24,096 nucleotides of DNA from Aliarcobacter butzleri (lineage in GTDB: Bacteria > Campylobacterota > Campylobacteria > Campylobacterales > Arcobacteraceae), in the NCBI GenBank assembly GCA_012522985.1, contig JAAYJJ010000036.1, positions 1-24,096 on the forward strand. Reading direction: 5' to 3'. Within the stretch, counting starts at the first letter, position 1, and each line of letters begins with the position of its first letter. Both the position numbers and the translations under genes were made by a program. This document shows positions 16,699 to 24,096 of the stretch, piece after piece. The notes beneath the pieces were generated by a model. That model saw nothing but the letters and a program-made list of their open reading frames with translations. It did no database searches and was not told where the DNA came from.

Positions 16699-17043
16699 TT
16701 AATATTCATCTTTATCATGTGTTTTTGCACTCTCTACCAAAGTAAGTGCAACTGAAAACAGATTTGCAGCAATTGCCCCAATTGCTAATGCTATAGCCAA
16801 AGAGAGATGATCTGTTGATGTCATCACTACAAAAGCAGGGATCAAATGCAAATCAGCTACTAGCGAACTTGCTAAAAGTTCTGCTGATAATAGATTTTTA
16901 ACCCCTATTTTTAAAATAGTAGATATTACATTTACTCCAGCAGCTATAAACAATAAAATCACATCTGGCTCATACAAAAACCCCGCAGTTGTTGTCAAAG
17001 ACATCAATGAAAAAAATACAAAAATCACCTTACCCCAGTCCAT
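16699..17043 (-). CDS. Small membrane protein, DUF6394-like
   Basis: A 114-residue hydrophobic protein with about four membrane helices (roughly 5-22, 27-48, 52-75 and 80-103) and a short charged C-terminus, TLVESAKTHDKDEY. It resembles the DUF6394 family that sits between secF and leuS in Campylobacterota. Gaps to secF (14 bases) and leuS (18 bases) imply co-transcription. A role near the Sec machinery is possible but rests only on position; no function is known. Confidence 0.8.
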   Translation of the reverse strand: MDWGKVIFVFFSLMSLTTTAGFLYEPDVILLFIAAGVNVISTILKIGVKNLLSAELLASSLVADLHLIPAFVVMTSTDHLSLAIALAIGAIAANLFSVALTLVESAKTHDKDEY

Positions 17044-17057
17044 TTTCTCTCCTTAAA

Positions 17058-18029
17058 TCAGACTACACCTTTTTCATACATAGCTCTTATTCTCTCTTTT
17101 TCTTTTTGTCTTTTGATTTTTTCTACCTCTTTTTGTTTGTAATTTACTATACTAAATCTTAAAACTGGTAAAAGTGATGAAGCTACAAAAATAGAGCTAT
17201 ATGTTCCAACGACTATTCCAACAAATAGTGTAAAAGAAAAACCACTAATTATCTCACTTCCAAAGAAATACAAACACATAACAACAAGCAAAGTTGTAAA
17301 AGATGTTAAAGTTGTTCTTGATAGTGTAGCACTCACAGAATCATTAATAACCTCATCAAGATCTGTAGTTGATAAAACTGGTATTTTTTCTCTAATTCTA
17401 TCAAATACAATAATAGTATCATTGATAGAGTATCCCAAAATAGTAAGAAGTGCTGCTAAAATATCTAGATTTACCTCTATACTAAAAAGTGATATGGCTC
17501 CTAAAGCTATGATAATATCATGAGCTGAAGAGACTACAGCTGCAATTGCAAACTTCCACTCAAATCTAAATCCAACATAAGCTAATATCATCGCTAAAGC
17601 TAAACATAAAGCAATAATCCCTTTTTCTCTAAGCTCACTTCCAGCTTTTGGTCCTACCATATCTACTCTTCTTAGCTCAAACTCACCTGTTGAACCTAAT
17701 ATTTGAGTTACTTGCTCTCCTATATCAGCACCCATTTCGCTAGTACTATTTGTTATTTTAATAATAACCTCTTCTTTTGTTCCAAACTCTGTAACAACAC
17801 CATTTTTAAACGCCTCATGCTTTGATAACTCTTCTCTTATCTGATCTATAGGAGCTGTTTTAGTGTATTTTACTTGGATAATAGATCCACCCACAAAATC
17901 AATACCAAAGTTTAATCCTTTTGTAGCCAAAAGCCCTAATGAAGCTAGTACAAAAACTAAAGAGATTCCAAGGAATTGGAATCTATATTTCATAAGATTA
18001 TATACTCTATTTTCTTTAAAAAATTCCAT
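17058..18029 (-). CDS. secF: Protein translocase subunit SecF
   Basis: SecF works with SecD to drive late steps of preprotein export across the inner membrane with the proton-motive force. The 323-residue protein has TM1 (about 16-34), then the SecD/SecF hallmark FGIDFVGGSIIQVKYT, a small periplasmic domain, and five more helices. Family motifs include LGYSINDTIIVFDRIRE and the conserved SVSATLSRTTLTSFTT. It follows secD by four bases. The ATG at 18029 gives a typical N-terminus. The basic C-terminal tail (KEVEKIKRQKEKER) is cytoplasmic. Confidence 0.97.
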   Translation of the reverse strand: MEFFKENRVYNLMKYRFQFLGISLVFVLASLGLLATKGLNFGIDFVGGSIIQVKYTKTAPIDQIREELSKHEAFKNGVVTEFGTKEEVIIKITNSTSEMGADIGEQVTQILGSTGEFELRRVDMVGPKAGSELREKGIIALCLALAMILAYVGFRFEWKFAIAAVVSSAHDIIIALGAISLFSIEVNLDILAALLTILGYSINDTIIVFDRIREKIPVLSTTDLDEVINDSVSATLSRTTLTSFTTLLVVMCLYFFGSEIISGFSFTLFVGIVVGTYSSIFVASSLLPVLRFSIVNYKQKEVEKIKRQKEKERIRAMYEKGVV

Positions 18030-18033
18030 CTAT

Positions 18034-19605
18034 TTATCCTTTGATTCCAAACCATTTTTTGTTGTTTTTATCTCTTGCTATCTTTTGCATTAAAGCTATA
18101 TAAACACCATGAGTTCCCAAAATTGCTGTTAGCATAGATGCTAATATACCTATACTCATAGTTATAGCAAATCCTTTTATTGGACCTGTTCCATATGCAT
18201 AAAGTATCAAAGCAGCTAAAAGCGTAGTGATATTTGAGTCCAAAATAGCTCTCATAGCATTTTTATATCCCTCTTCTATGGATTTGGCTACTGATTTGCC
18301 CTCTTTTAGAAACTCTCTTATTCTTTCGTTGATAATAACATTGGCAGCAACAGCCATACCAATAGTAAGTACTATTCCAGCCATCCCTGGTAAAGTCAAA
18401 GTTGCTCCAAAAAATGCCATAACAGCAATAATAATAAATATATTAGATATAAGTGCTAGATTTGCTATAATACCTGCTATTCCATAATATAGTATCATAA
18501 ATCCCATAACAGTAACAAAACCACCAACCAAAGCTATCGTAGATGTTCTTATACTATCAGCTCCCAAACTTGGTCCAACTGATCTTTTTTCTACCATCTC
18601 AACTGAAGCTGGTAAAGCCCCACTTCTAAGAGCAATAGCTACATTTCCTGCTTCCATAACTGTAAAGTTTCCACTTATTTGTCCACTTCCACCGCCTATT
18701 CTTTCTCTTATAACTGGAGCAGAATATACCTCTCCATCAAGAACGATAGCAAGTCTTGTACCTATGCTATTTGTAGTAAAATCAGCAAATATCTTTGCTC
18801 CAGCACTACTTAGTGTAAAGCTAATAATAGGTTGATTTGATTGATCAAAAGCTACTCTTGCATCTACTACATCAGATCCTGTTAAAATAGGAAGTTCTTT
18901 TAGTAGATATTTAATATTTTTATCTTTTGCATCTGGCTTTATAACATCACCATAATCTCTAGCACTTTTATCGTTTAGTGTATATACTTGCTCTTGTCTT
19001 GACTCATCTACTACCATAAGTTCCAAATTTGCTGGTTTTGCTATCAAATCTCTTGCATGTTTTTCATCTTCAGCTGTTTTAATACCAGGGAGTTCTACTA
19101 CTATATCGCTCTCACCTTGTCTTGTAACAGAAGGTTCAGCAAGTCCAAACTGATCAAGTCTATTTCTCATAGTCTCAACTGCTTGAGATACCGCCATATC
19201 TTTAACTAAGATTATCTCTTGTTCACTTAGCCTTAAAGTATAGTTTAGATTGCTATCTTTATCAAAAACTAAACCTTGTATTGCTTTTAACTCTTTTTCA
19301 AGATGCTCTATCTCATCGTGATCTAATAAAACAAATTTTATCTCATCTTCATCAAATCTAAGATCTTCTAGTAACACTCCCTCTTTTTGAGCAAAATACT
19401 TTAAGCTTGTTGATATTGATTTTATTTTACTCAGTACTGCTTCTTCAGTTTTTACTCCAAGTCTCATATGCAAACCACCTTGTAAATCAAGCCCTAAAGA
19501 GACTTTTTGCCCTGATTGTGTTTGCAAAATAGATGGTAGTGTAAAAACTAAACCAAAAACACTACACAATAAAAATATTACCACTCTATAATTTAAAAAC
19601 TTCAC
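18034..19605 (-). CDS. secD: Protein translocase subunit SecD
   Basis: A 523-residue partner of SecF. TM1 is near the N-terminus and is followed by SLGLDLQGGLHMRLGV. The large periplasmic P1 domain includes ETMRNRLDQFGLAEPSV and GESDIVVELPG, then IGTRLAIVLDGEVYSAPVI and SGALPASVEMVEKRSVGPSLG. The C-terminal helices carry MAVAANVIINERIREF and the DSNITTLLAALILY segment. The GTG start at 19605 is supported by AAAGGA six bases upstream. A perfect palindrome lies three bases before that site and covers the yajC stop. Confidence 0.97.
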   Translation of the reverse strand: MKFLNYRVVIFLLCSVFGLVFTLPSILQTQSGQKVSLGLDLQGGLHMRLGVKTEEAVLSKIKSISTSLKYFAQKEGVLLEDLRFDEDEIKFVLLDHDEIEHLEKELKAIQGLVFDKDSNLNYTLRLSEQEIILVKDMAVSQAVETMRNRLDQFGLAEPSVTRQGESDIVVELPGIKTAEDEKHARDLIAKPANLELMVVDESRQEQVYTLNDKSARDYGDVIKPDAKDKNIKYLLKELPILTGSDVVDARVAFDQSNQPIISFTLSSAGAKIFADFTTNSIGTRLAIVLDGEVYSAPVIRERIGGGSGQISGNFTVMEAGNVAIALRSGALPASVEMVEKRSVGPSLGADSIRTSTIALVGGFVTVMGFMILYYGIAGIIANLALISNIFIIIAVMAFFGATLTLPGMAGIVLTIGMAVAANVIINERIREFLKEGKSVAKSIEEGYKNAMRAILDSNITTLLAALILYAYGTGPIKGFAITMSIGILASMLTAILGTHGVYIALMQKIARDKNNKKWFGIKG

Positions 19606-19618
19606 AGTTATCCTTTGT

Positions 19619-19642
19619 CAAAGTAAGCTATAGCTTACTTTG
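19619..19642. repeat. 24-bp perfect palindrome between yajC and secD
   Basis: Each 12-base arm reads CAAAGTAAGCTA toward the centre. As RNA it forms a 10-bp stem with a TATA loop. It spans the yajC TAA stop and ends three bases before the secD AAAGGA site. No T-run follows on the transcribed strand, so it is not a standard terminator. It may tie secD translation to yajC or shape mRNA decay. Confidence 0.85.
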
Positions 19643-19910
19643 TTTCTTCATTTAGTAGTCTTACTACATACTCTTTTACTAGTTTTACCTCTACATTATC
19701 ACTAAGTTTTATTCTAAAAAACTCATCTTCTACTTTAACAACTTCAGCTATTAAGCCACCACTTGTTACAATTTTATCGCCTTTTTTAAGATCCTCTATC
19801 ATCTGCTTGTGTTTTTTTGCACTTTGTTGCTGTGGTCTGATGATAAGAAAATAAAAAATTGCAAATAATACAATTAGAGGTAACAATGAACCCAATAAAT
19901 CTCCGCCCAT
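19635..19910 (-). CDS. yajC: Preprotein translocase subunit YajC
   Basis: A 91-residue single-pass inner-membrane protein that associates with SecDF. The helix LLPLIVLFAIFYFLIIRP is followed by the YajC signature RPQQQSAKKHKQMIEDLKKGDKIVTSGGL. The ATG at 19910 is backed by AAAGGAT a few bases upstream. The 5' end overlaps the divergent lnt start by 25 bases, an unusual head-to-head overlap, so each promoter must lie in or beyond the other gene. The first gene of the yajC-secD-secF directon. Confidence 0.95.
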   Translation of the reverse strand: MGGDLLGSLLPLIVLFAIFYFLIIRPQQQSAKKHKQMIEDLKKGDKIVTSGGLIAEVVKVEDEFFRIKLSDNVEVKLVKEYVVRLLNEETK

Positions 19911-21160
19911 TTAATATCCTTTTTTTAAAAAATTTGAACTATTTTAGCGAAACAAACATAATAAAAGGCTTTTTAGCTGCATTTGCTTGTAGTATATTTA
20001 TATATTTGGATTTTTTCAATATAAATAGCTCTATTTTAAATACATTTTTTGCACTATTTGGGCTATATATGGCTATAAAACTAGATAAAAAATCACTTTT
20101 TTTTATGGGTTTTTTTATAGGTGTTTTTTGGTTTTGGTGGATTGGACTTAGCTTTAGATTTTATGATTTATCATATCTTATACCTTTAGTTATACTCTTT
20201 TTTGGACTTTTTTATGGAGTATTGTTTTTTATTACAAGCTATTTTGATAGGTTTTATGCTAGATTTATAGCATTGTTTTTGCTCTCAAGCTTTGAACCTT
20301 TTGGATTTAATTGGTTTAAGCTAGAGATCATATTTATCAATAGCTATATAAATAGCTCTAAAATATCACTTTTTTTAGTACTTGCTCTTTTTACACTTTT
20401 ATTGGCTTTAAGAAAAAAGATAGGCTTTTTTAAGCTATCTCCTTTACTTTTAATATTTCTTTTGATATTTAACTATCCAAAAGAGCCAAAAACTCTAGCA
20501 AATATCAATGTCAAACTAACATCTATGAATATACCTCAAGATCTTAAATGGCAACAACTCTATAAAAATACCCTAATAGAAGAAAATCTAAAAGAGATCT
20601 CAAATGCCATAGATGAAGGATATGATCTAGTAGTTTTACCTGAAGCTACCTTTGCTTTAGCACTAAATAAAAGCCCTATTCTTCTAGATAAGCTACAAAC
20701 TCTTAGTCAAGATATTGATATTATAGCTGGAGGTATATTTTATGATGGAGAAAACTACAATAACTCTACTTACTATTTTTCAAAGCGTGATATGCAAATA
20801 GCAAATAAAATGGTACTTGTTCCTTTTGGAGAGGCTTCACCCTTGCCACCAAAGATGGCTCAATGGATAAATGATATTTTTTATGATGGTGCAAAAGACT
20901 TTATAGCTGCTTCATCTCCTAGTGATTTTGAAATCAAAGGATATAAGTTTAGAAATGCCATCTGCTATGAAGCTACAAGTAAAGAGCTTTTTATGGATAA
21001 TCCAGATTATATGATAGCTATATCAAATAATGCTTGGTTTACTCCTAGTATAGAACCAACTTTGCAAAAACTTCTTATGAAACACTATGCCAAAAAGCAC
21101 AATACCCTCATCTATAGTGTAACAAATGGATCACAAAGTATGATTATAACTCCATATTAA
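19886..21160 (+). CDS. lnt: Apolipoprotein N-acyltransferase
   Basis: Lnt adds the third acyl chain to the N-terminal cysteine of lipoproteins at the periplasmic face of the inner membrane. From ATG 19886 (AGAGG six bases upstream) the protein has 424 residues. About six membrane helices occupy the first 200 residues, then a nitrilase-fold domain. The catalytic triad is visible: Glu253 (VVLPEATFAL), Lys308 (ANKMVLVPFGEASPLP) and Cys360 (NAICYEATS). The chain ends shortly after NGSQSMIITPY, shorter than E. coli Lnt (512) but close to Campylobacterota forms. It is divergent from yajC with overlapping 5' ends, an arrangement also found in Campylobacter. Confidence 0.92.
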   Translation: MNPINLRPFNILFLKNLNYFSETNIIKGFLAAFACSIFIYLDFFNINSSILNTFFALFGLYMAIKLDKKSLFFMGFFIGVFWFWWIGLSFRFYDLSYLIPLVILFFGLFYGVLFFITSYFDRFYARFIALFLLSSFEPFGFNWFKLEIIFINSYINSSKISLFLVLALFTLLLALRKKIGFFKLSPLLLIFLLIFNYPKEPKTLANINVKLTSMNIPQDLKWQQLYKNTLIEENLKEISNAIDEGYDLVVLPEATFALALNKSPILLDKLQTLSQDIDIIAGGIFYDGENYNNSTYYFSKRDMQIANKMVLVPFGEASPLPPKMAQWINDIFYDGAKDFIAASSPSDFEIKGYKFRNAICYEATSKELFMDNPDYMIAISNNAWFTPSIEPTLQKLLMKHYAKKHNTLIYSVTNGSQSMIITPY

Positions 21161-21194
21161 ACTCTATTCTTAAAAATAAAATTAACAAAGTTTG

Positions 21195-21203
21195 TGATAC
21201 AAT
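21195..21203 (+). promoter_or_regulatory. Extended -10 promoter for mfd
   Basis: TGATACAAT is a TGn-extended -10 that ends six bases before the mfd ATG. Transcription would then begin at or next to the ATG. No ribosome binding site precedes the start, so a leaderless message is likely. Confidence 0.5.
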
Positions 21204-21209
21204 TAAACT

Positions 21210-24096
21210 ATGAAAAACATTTTTGCATTTTTAAAAAATATAAAACAAACAAAAGAAAAACTTGATCTTTTAATAGTTAGTGATGAAAAAGAGGCTCTTA
21301 AAGCCAAAGATATAGCAAAATATTTTGCTTATAAGCCTTTTTTATTGCCTGATTTTAGGGCAAATTATGGTGATGATCTATTATCTTTTAAAGAAGAGCT
21401 TAGCTCAATAAGTAAAGAGCTATTACTTTATCATAGATATCAAAAATCAAACAAGCTTCTTATCTCTCCAGCTAGAACTATAACTCACCTTCTACCTAAA
21501 AAAGAGTGTTTTGATAGCTTTGATATAGCTTTTGCAGATAAAATAGATATCAAAGAGCTTAAATCAAAGCTTTTTAATTGGGGATATTATTTTGTTGATA
21601 TAGTTACTAGTAGTGGTGAGGTCTCTATAAGAGGTGATATTATTGATATTGCAATAGATGATGAAAAAGGCTATAGAATATCACTTTTTGATGATGAGTG
21701 TGAGGGGATAAGAGAGTTTTTACTTGAGGATCAAAGATCATCAAAAGATGAGCTTGAAAAAATTACTATTTTTCCATCATTTTTAGCACTAAAACAGAGT
21801 GATTTTGATAAAATCTCTCAAAAAATAGAAGAAGATTCCTCAAATATCTTTATCAAAGATATTCACTCTTTAGGATTTTGGCATCTTGATGAGCTTGGAG
21901 ACTTCTATACCAAAAACCTTATCTCAGCTATAAGTCAAGAAGCCTATGATGAGCTTGATGAAATCTATATTTTTGAAGATAAAAGAGTTCCAAAAGATGA
22001 GATGGAGTCTATCTTTATAATACCAGATGATTCATCATATAAAGAAGTAAAACCTATAAATTTAAAAGAGTTTTTAAGCTTCCATACTGAAAAAAAGATA
22101 ACTATCATCTCTAGCTCTGAAGCAAAAATAAAGTCTTATGATTTAGATTTAACAAACAAAGATATAAACTATATATTTGATGATATGATTATTAACCTTG
22201 CCTCAAAAGAAGAGGTGATTTTATCTTTAAACCTAGCACACAAAAAGAAAAAACCAAAAAGAGCAAGACTTGTAATAGATGAGCTACAAATTGGGGATTT
22301 TGTAGTACATGAAACCCATGGAATAGGTAAGTTTATAGCTGTTGAGCCTGTAAAAGTCCTAGGTGCAACAAAAGAGTTTGTAGTACTAAGCTATCTTGGT
22401 GATGATAGGCTTTTAATACCTGTTGAAAATCTAGAAAGTATAGATAGGTTTGTAGCTGATAGTGGTAGTGTAGCTATTTTGGATAAGCTAGGCAAAGGTA
22501 GCTTTGCTAAAATCAAAGATAAAGTAAGAGATAAACTCTTTGCTATAGCAAAAGATATTATTGATTTAGCAGCAGCTAGGGAGCTTCAAGAGGGTATTAA
22601 GCTTCAAATACCATCTCAAATCCTATCTACTTTTCAAAATAGTGCTGGATTTGAGTATACAAGTGATCAAAAAAGATCTATAACTGAGCTTATTGATGAT
22701 CTAAAAAACGGACTTGTTATGGATAGGCTTCTTAGCGGTGATGTAGGCTTTGGAAAGACTGAAGTTGCTATCAATGCCATCTATACAGCAGCTTACAATG
22801 GATATCAAGCACTTTTTATTTGCCCTACTTCTTTACTAGCAAACCAGCACTATATATCTATTAAAAATAGACTAAAACCTTTTGGTATAGATGTAGCCAA
22901 ACTTGATGGTAAAACCACCACAAAAGAAAAAAACCTTATTTTACAAAGACTAAATAATCAAGAGCTTTTAGTAGTAGTTGGAACTCACTCACTACTTAAT
23001 ATAACTGCACCAAAACTTGCACTTATTATCATTGATGAAGAGCATAAATTTGGTGTAAAACAAAAAGAAAAGCTAAAAACTCTAACAAATAATGTTCATC
23101 TTTACTCTATGAGTGCCACACCAATTCCACGAACTCTAAACCTAGCCCTAACAAAGATCAAAGGTATGAGTAGTCTAACAACTCCACCAAAAGATAGAAT
23201 AGGTACAAGAAGCTTTGTAAAAGAATATGATGATAAGCTAATAAAAGAGATAATCTTACGAGAAAAAAGACGAGGTGGGCAGCTTTTTTATATCTATAAC
23301 AATATAGCTACTATAGAAGATAAAAAATATGAACTTTCAAAAATAGTTCCAAACCTAAGTATAGATATTATACACTCAAAAGTCTCTTCTAAAGATGCCC
23401 AGCATTTGCTAGAGAGCTTCTCTGATGGTAAAATAGATATACTTTTAGCTACTTCTATAGTAGAATCAGGACTTCACTAACCAAATGCAAACTCTATCAT
23501 TATAGATGGTGCAGATAGATTTGGTATAGCAGATCTTCATCAGCTTCGTGGAAGAGTAGGACGAGGAGATAAAGAGGGATTTTGCTACTTTTTAGTTGAA
23601 GATAAAAACAAAATAACATCTGATGCTATCAAGCGACTTGTTGCACTAGAGTCTAACTCCTATCTTGGAAGTGGTACAGCACTAGCTTTTCATGATCTTG
23701 AAATCAGAGGTGGCGGTAATATCATAGGTGAAGCCCAAAGTGGACAGATCAAACAAGTAGGATATGCTCTATATATCAAAATGCTTGAAGATGCTATTAT
23801 GAGCTTAAGTGGTGAATCAAAAGAGCAAGAAAAGCATATAGATATCAAACTTGCTATTAGTGCTTATATTAGTAGTGAGTTTATAGCTGAGGATAGGTTA
23901 AGGTTAGAGCTTTATAGAAGACTTAGTAAATGTAAAACAAAAGAAGAACTTTATGAGATAGAAAATGAGATAGAAGATAGATTTGGTAAACCTGATCTTT
24001 ATACAAAACAATTTTTAGAACTTATTTTAATCAAAATAACAGCCATAGCAAAAAACATCAAAACTATAAGTAGTTATGAGCAAAATATCACATTTA
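21210..24096 (+). pseudogene. mfd: Transcription-repair coupling factor Mfd, in-frame stop, 3' end outside window
   Basis: Mfd removes stalled RNA polymerase from damaged DNA and recruits UvrA. The frame gives a UvrB-like N-terminal part and the RNA-polymerase-interacting region LQIGDFVVHETHGIGKFIAV. Translocase motifs follow: GDVGFGKT (510-517), DEEH (609-612) and SATPIPRT (from 635). At motif V the expected GLDIPNAN reads GLH-stop-PNAN: codons 756-757 are CAC TAA (23475-23480). The same frame stays open to 24096, through LHQLRGRVGRGDKEGFCYF, LEIRGGGNIIGEAQSGQI and the start of the C-terminal domain. The break is thus a local substitution, not a frameshift. About 962 codons are in view, near full length for the phylum. 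A product ending at 756 would lack motifs V and VI and should be inactive. Confidence 0.88.

Overview
The window is AT-rich, gene-dense bacterial chromosome. It carries gene groupings typical of Campylobacterota (the former Epsilonproteobacteria): hemB / ribA-rsmG, the divergent lnt / yajC-secD-secF pair followed by a DUF6394-type gene, leuS, lptE and folC, and a nearby mfd. GTG and TTG starts are common, and promoters show extended -10 boxes of the type TGATATAAT with no obvious -35. The phylum assignment rests on synteny and protein flavour. I cannot fix the genus, though an Arcobacter-like lineage is plausible.

Layout. 1-1397 (minus): ribA, rsmG (frameshifted), a small membrane-anchored Cys-pair protein and the first codons of another gene, coupled by short gaps or overlaps. 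1457-3792 (plus): hemB and a short comEC. 3792-4509: a heptamer tandem repeat, then a higBA-type toxin-antitoxin pair with a clear promoter/operator. 4658-6756 (plus): a glycolate-oxidase-type Fe-S protein overlapping lgt. 6797-6872 (minus): tRNA-Phe with one acceptor-stem mismatch. 6929-10578 (minus): a tightly overlapped run of Spy/CpxP-like periplasmic protein, response regulator, sensor kinase (interrupted by an in-frame TGA) and an HI0933/BaiN-like flavoprotein. 10638-19910 (minus): a long directon yajC-secD-secF-DUF6394-leuS-lptE-folC-helicase. 19886-24096 (plus): lnt and mfd; mfd is interrupted by an in-frame TAA and runs off the window.

Most of the window is housekeeping: protein export (Sec), lipoprotein maturation (lgt, lnt), LPS export (lptE), folate, riboflavin and haem synthesis, and transcription-coupled repair. 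The accessory or unusual content is the toxin-antitoxin pair, the Spy/two-component operon, and a 651-residue helicase. The N-terminal half of that helicase lines up with the archaeo-eukaryotic primase domain of TOTE-type conflict helicases but has lost the catalytic Asp pair. Three otherwise conserved genes (rsmG, the sensor kinase, mfd) are broken by single local lesions, and the tRNA has a mismatch. That pattern suggests consensus sequence errors or recent decay and should be settled before function is inferred. No CRISPR array, insertion sequence or prophage is visible, and no stretch above 300 bases lacks a gene.
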